From the NCBI GenBank assembly GCA_002704325.1, contig PAFJ01000006.1, forward strand, positions 48,559 through 63,392: 14,834 bases of DNA. The letters are read 5' to 3'. Both the position numbers and the translations under genes were made by a program. Source of the stretch: Gammaproteobacteria bacterium. Lineage in GTDB: Bacteria > Pseudomonadota > Gammaproteobacteria > Pseudomonadales > Azotimanducaceae. Under the pieces are notes generated by a model. It had not been told where the DNA came from. It made no database searches and worked only from the letters and a program-made list of their open reading frames with translations. This document shows positions 5,873 through 13,252 of the stretch, in pieces; position 1 is the first letter of the stretch, and the number at the start of each line of letters is the position of its first letter.

Positions 5873-7201
5873 TTAGTGGTCTCTGCCGTCGATACTAGAA
5901 TGATGAAAATCACCTACTCGGTAATCCGATGTTGCCTCAACCATATGTTCCATCTTTGTAAAAATAACAGGACCATTTTTACTAACAAGAACATTTTCTT
6001 CTAATCGACAAGTTTGAGGCAAACCAGGATGACCAGCAAAGGTCTCAATCGCAAAGTACATGTTTTCTTTAATCTCAGCCGGATACTTTAGGGAATAAGC
6101 ACGTGACATCCACATCCCCTCATAAAGAGTGATACCTATAGAGTGAGCGAACTGTTGAAGTGTAACAGTGCCGTATTTATCATCATCATACTCTGGAAAC
6201 CTTGAAACAACGTCCGCAGACGTATTTCCTGGCTTTAAATACTCCATTCCAGCATAAAGCGAGTCATAAGTCTCACGATAAAGGTCGATTTCTGCTTGTG
6301 TCATTTTTGCAGCACATTTGATTGTTCGGACGAAATCAATGTAATAACCGCCTGGACCTACTGCATTAATATCAATAATAATTAAGTCACCTTGCTGAAT
6401 TATTTTATCAGTGGCCCAACGACGATACGGCGACGTATTACCTCCAGATGCAACAATAATGTCATAAATAATCTCACAATGCCTATCCAACATAAACTTA
6501 TGGACTTTTGCCTCAATCTGTCTTTCCGTTACACCCGGCTTTAACCATTTATGCTTGATATGCCACATTGCAGCATCACCAATTGAAGATGCCTGCTTTA
6601 GACACTCTATCTCATCTCTTGTTTTAACCGTTCTTGCCCGGGAAAATGCTGGCCAGCCGTTAACAACGTTTATTCCAGCTTTTTCAAAAGCATGAAGTGC
6701 TGGTAGGTCAAAATTATCTACCCCAATCTTTTCTTTTTCAACGCCATTTTCTTTAAGGACGTCTAAAATACCAGCGACCATTTTATCGGCCATTTCACCA
6801 ACAGCGCCCTCAGCCCACTGCCATGTCATAGCTGGCCTGATCCTATCCTTCATCCAAGGCAAGTCGATAATTGCACACTGCAAATCGGAGCCCGCTGTTT
6901 CAAACAACACAGGTTCTGCATCTCTGCACAAAACCGCGTACCTAATATTAATATTGTATTTCCAGTTACCTTGATACGAGCCCGTAATATATCGAATATT
7001 AGCTCCTGCAAATACAACTAACGCACCCAAGTCATCGTGTTCCATTTCCTTGCGAGCTCGCTCCAAGCGCTCAGCTCGCATACGCTCATGATCTATCCGC
7101 AGCTGCCAATCAGCTCCGGTCGTAGAATACAAACGACGCGGATTTGTATGATGTTCCTCTTGAAGGAACGTTGTGTCCATCTCGTAACCGGTATACCCCA
7201 T
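5873..7201 (-). CDS. M24 (pita-bread) metalloenzyme, DddP/creatinase/Xaa-Pro peptidase-like
   Basis: A 442-residue protein starting at the ATG at 7201, which has a GAGGAGA site just upstream; a longer start at 7237 lacks one. It has an N-terminal creatinase-type domain (about 40-190) and a C-terminal M24 domain (about 195-420). Metal ligands D277, D289, H353, E386 and E401 are all present, so it should bind two metal ions. The family's usual proton-shuttle His after the 'SGGNTSP' stretch (252-258) is absent; R260-R261-W262 stand there. Spacing of the ligands (12, 64, 33, 15) is close to that of the DMSP lyase DddP as I recall it. However, DddP's extra ligand Asp is N279, and its catalytic Asp six residues after the His is leucine (L359). 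It may be a hydrolase or lyase acting on C-N or C-S bonds, not an ordinary peptidase. It is probably controlled by the palindrome upstream. Confidence 0.83.
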   Translation of the reverse strand: MGYTGYEMDTTFLQEEHHTNPRRLYSTTGADWQLRIDHERMRAERLERARKEMEHDDLGALVVFAGANIRYITGSYQGNWKYNINIRYAVLCRDAEPVLFETAGSDLQCAIIDLPWMKDRIRPAMTWQWAEGAVGEMADKMVAGILDVLKENGVEKEKIGVDNFDLPALHAFEKAGINVVNGWPAFSRARTVKTRDEIECLKQASSIGDAAMWHIKHKWLKPGVTERQIEAKVHKFMLDRHCEIIYDIIVASGGNTSPYRRWATDKIIQQGDLIIIDINAVGPGGYYIDFVRTIKCAAKMTQAEIDLYRETYDSLYAGMEYLKPGNTSADVVSRFPEYDDDKYGTVTLQQFAHSIGITLYEGMWMSRAYSLKYPAEIKENMYFAIETFAGHPGLPQTCRLEENVLVSKNGPVIFTKMEHMVEATSDYRVGDFHHSSIDGRDH

Positions 7202-7254
7202 AGGTATCTCCTCTTTATGCCGAAAATTTATAAACAAATAACAAGTCTTTGACT

Positions 7255-7283
7255 ATAATAGTCTTATATAAGACTTTTCATAA
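7255..7283 (-). promoter_or_regulatory. Putative promoter of the M24 gene
   Basis: Read on the - strand, TTATGA (7278-7283, 3 of 6) and TATTAT (7255-7260, 5 of 6) are 17 bp apart, giving a leader of about 45 nt before the ATG at 7201. The -35 is weak, which would suit an activated or repressed promoter. The palindrome at 7260-7275 fills nearly the whole spacer. Confidence 0.4.
7260..7275. promoter_or_regulatory. Perfect 16-bp palindrome, putative operator
   Basis: AGTCTTATATAAGACT is a perfect inverted repeat lying between the predicted -35 and -10 of the M24 gene. A second, shorter dyad AGTC-TTT-GACT sits at 7244-7254 just downstream. The position suggests a repressor site for a dimeric regulator. 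No regulator gene is in the window and I do not recognise the family from the site. Confidence 0.55.
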
Positions 7284-7373
7284 GATAATAGATCATATGA
7301 ATCAAGCAACAAAACGATAATAATTTGTTTTAAATGTGCGCCAATTTATATCTAGCATAAAAATATTTATAAA

Positions 7374-8372
7374 TTAGAGCTTCACTGGTAAACCAGTTTT
7401 AGATGATTCACAAATAGCATCAAATATAGCAATATTATTAAGACTTTGATCGAGTGTTATAGGATACAATGCGTTTCCCAAAATAGCATCCGCCCAGGCC
7501 TCAAAATTTAATTTTACAGTATCCAAATATTTATAATTTTTTGTTTCAATCTGTCCCTCTGATTTACAAATGAATAAATCAGTCGGGCCATCTTCACTCG
7601 GATGAGAGTAATCTCTTGATTCGACCCAAGCATTGGAGCCAAAGACAGCATATCGCATGTATAATGGTGTTTCCAAAATAGAGTTAAAGGATCCTGTAGC
7701 TCCATTCTCGAAGCGCAGATTGAAATTCAAAACATCCCCATTTGCATTAGCTAAATTACGTGTGGCTACTTGGGCATATACCTCTTTAACCGGGCCAAAC
7801 ATATTAACGAACGAATCTGTTAAATGTATGCCGGTCGCGGTCATCGCAGCAGCTGGACTTTCTGTTTTAGAAACTCTCCAATTGGTTGATTGCAGATTTG
7901 CTAACTTGTCATGACTAAAATTAGCCTCAACATGCATTATTTGCCCTAAATCGCCACACCGAACCAATCGCTCGATTTCCTGCATGGCAGGCTCAAACCT
8001 CCGCTCATGGCCTAATCCCAGTATAACCCCCATGTCTTTGACAACTTTTACAGCTCTCTCCGCACTCGCCAAATTTAATGCCAGTGGCTTTTCACAAAAC
8101 ACGTGCTTTCCTGACTCGGCCACTTCAATTATTTGTTTTTCATGCAAACTATGAGGAGTTGCTAACACAACTGAATCAATTTGTTCATCTGCAAGTATAT
8201 CACTAAATTTATCTGATAATTCGATATTTTTGTTCGTTGCAAAATTCCTCACTAGTTCAGGTGAAGTATCCATTGCTCGAGAGAAATGAATTTTTTCACT
8301 ATTGTCTTGAAGCGTGTTAACAATGTGCTTACCCCACCAACCAAGACCAACTATTGCTGAATTAAGTCCCAT
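7374..8372 (-). CDS. Gfo/Idh/MocA family oxidoreductase
   Basis: A 332-residue NAD(P)-dependent dehydrogenase of normal length. The N-terminal Rossmann fold shows 'VGLGWWG' (8-14) and an acidic D35 after beta-2. The family's catalytic-lysine motif E-K-P is at 94-96 within 'GKHVFCEKPLAL'. The C-terminal alpha/beta domain carries 'GIHLTD' (181-186), the usual conserved Asp/His region. Members oxidise or reduce hydroxyl groups of sugars, inositols and sugar acids in the cytoplasm; some act on biliverdin or glycosides. The substrate is not readable here. The ATG at 8372 has a TAGGTAG site upstream. It is divergent from the CoA-transferase genes, sharing a 100-bp control region, and lies upstream of the M24 gene on the same strand with a 172-bp gap and no clear terminator. 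Confidence 0.92.
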   Translation of the reverse strand: MGLNSAIVGLGWWGKHIVNTLQDNSEKIHFSRAMDTSPELVRNFATNKNIELSDKFSDILADEQIDSVVLATPHSLHEKQIIEVAESGKHVFCEKPLALNLASAERAVKVVKDMGVILGLGHERRFEPAMQEIERLVRCGDLGQIMHVEANFSHDKLANLQSTNWRVSKTESPAAAMTATGIHLTDSFVNMFGPVKEVYAQVATRNLANANGDVLNFNLRFENGATGSFNSILETPLYMRYAVFGSNAWVESRDYSHPSEDGPTDLFICKSEGQIETKNYKYLDTVKLNFEAWADAILGNALYPITLDQSLNNIAIFDAICESSKTGLPVKL

Positions 8373-8412
8373 AATCTACCTACAATCTTATTGTTAAAAT
8401 ACATGCAATAAC

Positions 8413-8441
8413 TTGATACGACTCTTCATTCTACCTAAAAT
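8413..8441 (+). promoter_or_regulatory. Putative sigma70 promoter of the CoA-transferase genes
   Basis: TTGATA (8413-8418, 5 of 6) and TAAAAT (8436-8441, 5 of 6) are separated by 17 bp. The predicted start is near 8448, giving a leader of about 25 nt before the ATG at 8473. It lies in the divergent region shared with the Gfo/Idh gene. Confidence 0.55.
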
Positions 8442-8472
8442 ACGTTATAAATAATATATAAATTTGAGAAGA

Positions 8473-9135
8473 ATGATAAATAAAGTAATAAATTTTGTAG
8501 AAGATACAGTTTCAGATGTTCAAGATGGGGCAGTAATTTTAGCAAGTGGTTTCGGCAATGCAGGCGCCACTAATTGCCTTTTAGAAGCACTTATGGAGAC
8601 AAATGCTAAATACTTAACAGTTGTTGCGAATAATGCCGGCGAGAGTGATTACGGATTAGCTGCGCTGATTGGTTCAGGAAAGGTTTCAAAAGTAATCTGT
8701 TCTTATCCCATAAGCTCTGGTTCAACTATTTTTCAAAAACTATACAATACTAAAGAAATTGATCTCGAACTAGTTCCACAAGGAACATTAAGTGAGAGGC
8801 TACGAGCGGCTGGAGCAGGAATTGGCGGGTTCTATACACGTACCTCAGTAGGAAGCTTGTTAGCCACCGAGAAGGAAAAAAGAAAATTCAACAATATAGA
8901 GTATGTATTAGAATATGGACTGAAGGGCGACTTCGCGTTGATTCGCGGCAAAACTGCTGATCGATGGGGAAACATTATCTACGATAAGTCGGCCCGTAAT
9001 TTTGGACCCATAATGGCAGCCGCGGCGACTACAACTATTGCTCAAGTTGAGCAAATCGTTAAACTAGGCGAGATAGACCCAGAGTTAATTGTGACTCCAG
9101 GAATCTACGTTGATAAGGTTTATTTAAAAAAATAA
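8473..9135 (+). CDS. 3-oxoacid-type CoA transferase, subunit A
   Basis: The alpha subunit of a family I CoA transferase (AtoD/PcaI/ScoA type), 220 residues from the ATG at 8473. That start gives the family's usual 'MINKV' beginning; an in-frame TTG at 8464 would add three residues. Recognisable stretches are 'NNAGESDYGLAALI', 'PQGTLSERLRAAGAGI' and 'FYTRTSVG'. The glycine-rich signature near residues 25-33, normally GGF-x3-G-x-P, reads SGFGNAGAT, so its first Gly and final Pro are changed. With subunit B it should move CoA from succinyl-CoA or acetyl-CoA to an organic acid. The altered loop may reflect an unusual acid. It is followed after 21 bp by subunit B in one operon. The -aki/-aba type (3-oxoadipate, acetoacetate or other) cannot be set. 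Confidence 0.87.
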   Translation: MINKVINFVEDTVSDVQDGAVILASGFGNAGATNCLLEALMETNAKYLTVVANNAGESDYGLAALIGSGKVSKVICSYPISSGSTIFQKLYNTKEIDLELVPQGTLSERLRAAGAGIGGFYTRTSVGSLLATEKEKRKFNNIEYVLEYGLKGDFALIRGKTADRWGNIIYDKSARNFGPIMAAAATTTIAQVEQIVKLGEIDPELIVTPGIYVDKVYLKK

Positions 9136-9156
9136 AATATAAGGAAGTATTGTTTA

Positions 9157-9849
9157 ATGAATTCTCAAAAGAAACAAATGGGTCTCAATCGTCGTCAAGT
9201 TGCATGGCGAATAGCTCAAGAGATTTCAGAGGGTAGCTATGTAAACCTTGGTATTGGGAGCCCAGAATTAGTTGCAAACTATATCCCGGAAGATCGAGAA
9301 ATTATTTTTCATAGTGAAAATGGTATCCTAGGTATGGGACCAGCTCCGAGGCCCGGGGAAGAAAATGGCAATTTGATTAATGCGGGCAAAAAGCCTGTTA
9401 CTCTTTTGGAGGGTGGGAGCTATTTTCACCACACCGACTCGTTTGCTATGATAAGGGGTGGGCATATTGATATCTGTGTTTTAGGCGCTTATCAGGTGGC
9501 TCAGAATGGTGATTTGGCCAATTGGGCAACGCTAGATACCAGCAAGCCCCCTGGAGTTGGAGGGGCAATGGATTTGTCGGTTGGTGCAAAAAAAATATTT
9601 GTGATGATGGATCATTTAACCAAAGATAACGAACCCAAATTAATGAAAACATGTTCATACCCTGAAACAGGTTTTGGAGTAGTCAAAACCGTATTCACAG
9701 ATTTAGCTGTTATAGATATACTTGATAGTAAATTTATCGTGCGAGAGATGGTAGAAACTTTGAGTTTTACTCAGTTACAATCAAAGACAGGCGCACCATT
9801 AACTCTCTCAGATAACTTTAAAACACTTACCCCACCTAATCTTGATTAG
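9157..9849 (+). CDS. 3-oxoacid-type CoA transferase, subunit B
   Basis: The beta subunit (AtoA/PcaJ/ScoB type), 230 residues. It starts at an ATG nine bases after AAGGAAG. The catalytic signature 'FHSENGILG' (51-59) is an exact match to the family pattern and places the CoA-thioester-forming glutamate at E54. 'NLGIGSPELVANYIP' (30-44) and 'GGHIDICVLGAYQV' are typical of the fold. The enzyme forms a glutamyl-CoA intermediate and a heterotetramer with subunit A. It is the last gene before the core block, and converges on rng with 78 bp between. In protocatechuate catabolism PcaIJ acts after the CMD-family decarboxylase PcaC, but no ring-cleavage dioxygenase is visible here, so a beta-ketoadipate pathway is not established. 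Confidence 0.92.
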   Translation: MNSQKKQMGLNRRQVAWRIAQEISEGSYVNLGIGSPELVANYIPEDREIIFHSENGILGMGPAPRPGEENGNLINAGKKPVTLLEGGSYFHHTDSFAMIRGGHIDICVLGAYQVAQNGDLANWATLDTSKPPGVGGAMDLSVGAKKIFVMMDHLTKDNEPKLMKTCSYPETGFGVVKTVFTDLAVIDILDSKFIVREMVETLSFTQLQSKTGAPLTLSDNFKTLTPPNLD

Positions 9850-9898
9850 AAATTCATCCTAAAAACATAAAAGCTAAATGGTAAATACGTCAGTAATC

Positions 9899-9918
9899 AA
9901 ATCAAGGCTTATTGATTT
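9899..9918. terminator. Possible weak AT-rich terminator between convergent genes
   Basis: AAATCAA (9899-9905) pairs with TTGATTT (9912-9918) around a 6-nt loop, followed on the + strand by an A/T-rich tract without a true T run. It sits where a bidirectional terminator is expected, but the stem holds one G-C pair only. Confidence 0.25.
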
Positions 9919-9927
9919 AAAAAATAT

Positions 9928-11361
9928 TTAAACAACTTCAAAATTAAAACCTTGTAATTTTTTATCTTCAAGAAGTCTTACAACGGGGCCAATATTTTCT
10001 AGAAATATTTTCCAATTTAGGTTACCGTTAGCATTCATGTGCCTATATAAATTGGGGCTGCAATGAGCGACAAATATTTTCCCAGGGTTTTGTCTAAGTT
10101 CTCTGTTTATTGAATCAAAAAGATCCGAACTCGCCAGTTTAACATTACGGATTGGCTCTTGATAAGTTAGGAACCGTTTTGACAAACTCTCTCCAATACG
10201 ACGCCTCGATAACTCAAATAAACCTAGATTAGTAAAACCATATAAAATACTTCGTTTATCCTCTTTAAGTACTTTTAATATTATGTCTGAAATTATTTTT
10301 CTGCTTGATTTACTTCTAATCGGTAAAAAATCTATCACAATCTGTCCTGCTAGATTTCTAAGAATAATTTGTCGACCAATTTCTCGTGCCGCGTTTCGAT
10401 TGACATCCAATGCGAAGGTTTCACTATTCCCCGAATGATTGAGGCTATGACTATCTACATCAATTGCGACTAGAGCTGGTGTCTCATTAAAATGCAACAC
10501 CACCCCACTATCTAAGACTAGTTTTGGTTCAAACAATTCTTGTATTCTTTGATCTACCTCATAACTATCAAAATAAATATTGAAATTGTTTGTAAATTCA
10601 ATTCTTTCTACAACAGATGGTGTAATTTCTCCGAGGTATTGCTTAATCTTAGAGAACAGTAAACGATCGTCCACCATAATTCGTTTGATATTACCATCAT
10701 CAATATTTCTTAAATATACTCGAATAGCATCTAATTCTTGATATAAAATCCGAGGTTTTTTACTTTGCTTGCTCTCATTAAGTAATCGATTCATATCATC
10801 AACGAGTATTTTAGCTTCGTTGTCTAGAAATGATTCTTCAGAGAATTGAGACTTTGTCCTAATAATAAAACCAAATTCTGGATTCGTATATCGATTTATA
10901 ACTTTTGTAATTTCTCTCTGAAACTCTAAATTTTTTATACTTCTAGAAATAGTTATCTCAGGATTGCCCATAGTAGCGATCAGATTTCTGCCCCTTAACT
11001 CAACTTTGCTAGTTAACTTTAGTCCCTTACCTTCGCTAATATCACGTTTTACCTGAACAATGACTTTATCGCCCTCTTTATAAAGTTCAGAAATTATTCT
11101 TTTTTTTTTGGTATCGTCTCTTTTTAATTGCGCATCACTTCCAGATAGGAAACCCGTTTTACCAATTCCAATATCAACAAAAGCTGCATTTAGTTGTTTA
11201 TTTACACTATCAACTCTTCCCAGATAAATATTTCCTAATTTAATTTCTTCATCATCCCTAGATATTATTAGATTTCGTAATTTTCCATTGAATACTTCTA
11301 TTAACCTAACTTCCAACGGGCATTTCATAATGAAGAGTTCTGAATTACAATTTTCGCTCAT
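9928..11361 (-). CDS. rng: Ribonuclease G (RNase E/G family)
   Basis: A 477-residue endoribonuclease of RNase G size, without the long disordered degradosome tail of RNase E. An S1 RNA-binding domain lies at about 38-118 ('GNIYLGRVDSVNKQLNAAFV'), followed by the RNase-H-like and DNase-I-like subdomains. The catalytic magnesium ligands are visible as D301 in 'AIDVDSHS' and D344 in 'IVIDFLPIR'. It cleaves single-stranded AU-rich RNA in rRNA maturation and mRNA decay. The start ATG overlaps the maf stop by 4 bp (ATGA), which suggests translational coupling. In many alphaproteobacteria the zinc protein gene yacG follows rng; here the convergent CoA-transferase gene follows instead. Confidence 0.93.
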   Translation of the reverse strand: MSENCNSELFIMKCPLEVRLIEVFNGKLRNLIISRDDEEIKLGNIYLGRVDSVNKQLNAAFVDIGIGKTGFLSGSDAQLKRDDTKKKRIISELYKEGDKVIVQVKRDISEGKGLKLTSKVELRGRNLIATMGNPEITISRSIKNLEFQREITKVINRYTNPEFGFIIRTKSQFSEESFLDNEAKILVDDMNRLLNESKQSKKPRILYQELDAIRVYLRNIDDGNIKRIMVDDRLLFSKIKQYLGEITPSVVERIEFTNNFNIYFDSYEVDQRIQELFEPKLVLDSGVVLHFNETPALVAIDVDSHSLNHSGNSETFALDVNRNAAREIGRQIILRNLAGQIVIDFLPIRSKSSRKIISDIILKVLKEDKRSILYGFTNLGLFELSRRRIGESLSKRFLTYQEPIRNVKLASSDLFDSINRELRQNPGKIFVAHCSPNLYRHMNANGNLNWKIFLENIGPVVRLLEDKKLQGFNFEVV

Positions 11362-11963
11362 TTGTTGAACCCAAGGCCAAACATTAATTGAGCAGTTTCA
11401 TATAATGGCAATCCGACAATATTACTATATGATCCATTAATCGATGGTATAAATTTTGACGCAATTCCCTGAATAGCATACGAACCAGCCTTACCCTCCC
11501 ATTCACCGGATGCAATATAATAATTTATTTCTTGTTCGGATAATCTTTTAAATTTCACCATAGTTTCAACAACGCGGTGTCTCATTTCATGAGAAGGCGA
11601 CAGAAGCGCCACACCGCCAAAAACGCGACTACGGCGGCCCGAAAGTAGTTTTAGAAAATCCCGGGCTTGTTCTGAATTAATTGGTTTTGATAAAATACGG
11701 GATCCAACTGAAACAACTGTATCAGCACCTAATACAAAGTATCCCTCATAATTATAAGAAACTTTTACTGCCTTAGATTTAGCTAACCTCAATGCTAAAC
11801 TGCGAGGAGTGTCAGATTTAGTTATGGCTTCATCAATATCAGCTGGTATGATTTTATCAGGAAAAACACCAATCTGTCGTAATAAGTCTAAACGTCTCGG
11901 TGACGCTGAAGCCAAAATTAGCCTCTGGTTTGGTTTTTCATTCAATGGAAAGTCCTTGAACAA
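11358..11963 (-). CDS. maf: Maf family nucleoside triphosphate pyrophosphatase
   Basis: A 201-residue Maf/YceF/YhdE protein. The N-terminal substrate loop 'LILASASPRRLDLLRQIG' (15-32) is diagnostic. The catalytic Asp is D81 in 'GADTVV', and 'LSGRRSRV' (107-114), 'GKAGSYAIQG' and 'GSYSNIVGLPL' are the expected later motifs. Maf proteins hydrolyse non-canonical or specific NTPs (dTTP, UTP or m7GTP depending on subgroup) to the monophosphate; the subgroup is not decided here. It lies 22 bp after infA and overlaps rng by 4 bp, the standard alphaproteobacterial infA-maf-rng order. Confidence 0.94.
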   Translation of the reverse strand: MFKDFPLNEKPNQRLILASASPRRLDLLRQIGVFPDKIIPADIDEAITKSDTPRSLALRLAKSKAVKVSYNYEGYFVLGADTVVSVGSRILSKPINSEQARDFLKLLSGRRSRVFGGVALLSPSHEMRHRVVETMVKFKRLSEQEINYYIASGEWEGKAGSYAIQGIASKFIPSINGSYSNIVGLPLYETAQLMFGLGFNK

Positions 11964-11985
11964 CCGCTATCAAAAATAATTAAAT

Positions 11986-12204
11986 TTATTTAAAACGAAA
12001 AGTTATACGACCTTTTGTCAAATCATAGGGCGTCATTTCCACATTGACCCGATCTCCAGCCAGAACCCTTATTCTATGCTTACGCATTCTTCCTGCAGTA
12101 TGAGCGAGTATTTCATGATCGTTATCGAGAGTCACCCTGAACATTGCATTCGGCAATAACTCCATAACAGTTCCCTCAAATTCTAATAATTCTTCTTTAG
12201 CCAT
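11986..12204 (-). CDS. infA: Translation initiation factor IF-1
   Basis: A 72-residue S1/OB-fold protein, the exact length of IF-1, with the characteristic beginning '[22 protein letters not shown]', shown here in part (residues 1-20 match), and the end '[16 protein letters not shown]'. It binds the A site of the 30S subunit during initiation. The ATG has an AAGG site upstream. The 126-bp gap before it holds TTGACA (12234-12239) and TATAAT (12220-12225) on the - strand, only 8 bp apart and therefore not a standard promoter pair. Another promoter in the gap is likely but I cannot place it. Confidence 0.97.
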   Translation of the reverse strand: MAKEELLEFEGTVMELLPNAMFRVTLDNDHEILAHTAGRMRKHRIRVLAGDRVNVEMTPYDLTKGRITFRFK

Positions 12205-12330
12205 AGTCTACCTTACCCAATTATATGGAATATTGTCAATAATTCCTATGCCCCCCTTTGGTCAAGTTACTATATTACCGAAATAACTATTTTATAAAAA
12301 TACTCTAAAGTTATTGTTCTTTATATTTAT

Positions 12331-12777
12331 TCAAAATTCCAAAGGAAACTTAGATTGGATTTTATTAAACAAATCATCCCTTATTTGTCGAAATCCTATC
12401 AACCGCTCCTCGCGTTTACCTCGAATAGTATCTGGATCAAACGTCGGCCAATAAATAACATCACAATACATCCACCTCGTTAACTCTACAGCTGCATGCT
12501 GCGTTTCAGGCGTGAGCGTAATAATTAAATCAAAAGAAGTATCCTGAAGTGAATTTATTGTTTTTGATGAATGTCGTGATAAATCAATACCAATCTCATC
12601 CATAACCTCTATCATATAACCATTTTTCTCGCCGGCAGTTAATCCAGCAGAGTCTACAAAAATCTTATCACCATGAAAGTGTTTAAGTATACCTTCAGCC
12701 ATAGCCGACCTTACGGTATTCATTGTACACGCAAACAAAACTGAGTCTGGGAATCTTTTTGAAAAATCGCCGATCAT
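12331..12777 (-). CDS. Low-molecular-weight protein tyrosine phosphatase / arsenate reductase-like protein
   Basis: A 148-residue member of the LMW-PTP superfamily. The P-loop C-x5-R-S is C17-TMNTV-R23-S24, near the N terminus as expected, and the general acid is likely D114 in 'TFDPD'. The second and third redox cysteines of true thioredoxin-coupled ArsC are not seen in the usual places, so a phosphatase role is more likely than arsenate reduction. It starts in a 4-bp overlap with the UPF0262 stop. The gene sits at this spot between UPF0262 and infA in many alphaproteobacteria. Confidence 0.88.
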   Translation of the reverse strand: MIGDFSKRFPDSVLFACTMNTVRSAMAEGILKHFHGDKIFVDSAGLTAGEKNGYMIEVMDEIGIDLSRHSSKTINSLQDTSFDLIITLTPETQHAAVELTRWMYCDVIYWPTFDPDTIRGKREERLIGFRQIRDDLFNKIQSKFPLEF

Positions 12778-13247
12778 TTTCGTTCAACTATGATACAAAT
12801 AATAGTGAAAAATTGTCGTGCGGTCTCAAAATCTAGATCAATAAACTTTGATACACTTTTAATGAAAATCTCTGATCCCTCATCGTGAAGACTCCTGCGA
12901 GCCATATCAATCGACTGCAACCTAGATGGATTAGCAAATTTAATAGCATCATAGTAAGAGTCACAAATCAGAAAATAATCTTTTACAATAGATCTAAAGT
13001 TGGAAAAAGAAATTAGGAAATCAAATAAATATTCACTTTCTTCATCCATAACTGTGATTTTCAGTCTATTATCATTTGAACCGAGAGTTAAAATAAAAGG
13101 TCCTAATTCTCCACTTTTAGGGGAAAAAAAATTACCTTCCAGTAAATCAAATATGGCCACAGCAAGATTATGTTCTATTTTTGGCCCACGCTTAGTTTCA
13201 ACTTGTTCGGCCATTAAAATATTTACAATTCGATTACGTTCATCCAT
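12774..13247 (-). CDS. UPF0262 family protein
   Basis: A 157-residue conserved protein of unknown function. Recognisable family stretches are 'AIFDLLEGNFFSP' (31-43), 'VKDYFLICDSYYDAI' (88-102), 'IDMARRSLHDEGSE' (113-126) and 'TARQFFTIICII' near the end. It has no signal peptide and no membrane segment. The family is close to restricted to Alphaproteobacteria, which supports the taxonomic reading. It starts 5 bp after hisD and overlaps the phosphatase gene by 4 bp, so the three are translated from one message. Confidence 0.9.
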   Translation of the reverse strand: MDERNRIVNILMAEQVETKRGPKIEHNLAVAIFDLLEGNFFSPKSGELGPFILTLGSNDNRLKITVMDEESEYLFDFLISFSNFRSIVKDYFLICDSYYDAIKFANPSRLQSIDMARRSLHDEGSEIFIKSVSKFIDLDFETARQFFTIICIIVERK

Positions 13248-13252
13248 GAAAC

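Noticed and set aside
5873..7201. DMSP lyase DddP
   Set aside because: Similar layout and spacing, but the extra metal-binding Asp and the catalytic Asp known for DddP are not at the aligned positions (Asn279, Leu359), so I do not assign that activity.
12220..12239. Consensus TTGACA and TATAAT upstream of infA on the - strand
   Set aside because: They are only 8 bp apart, too close for one sigma70 promoter.
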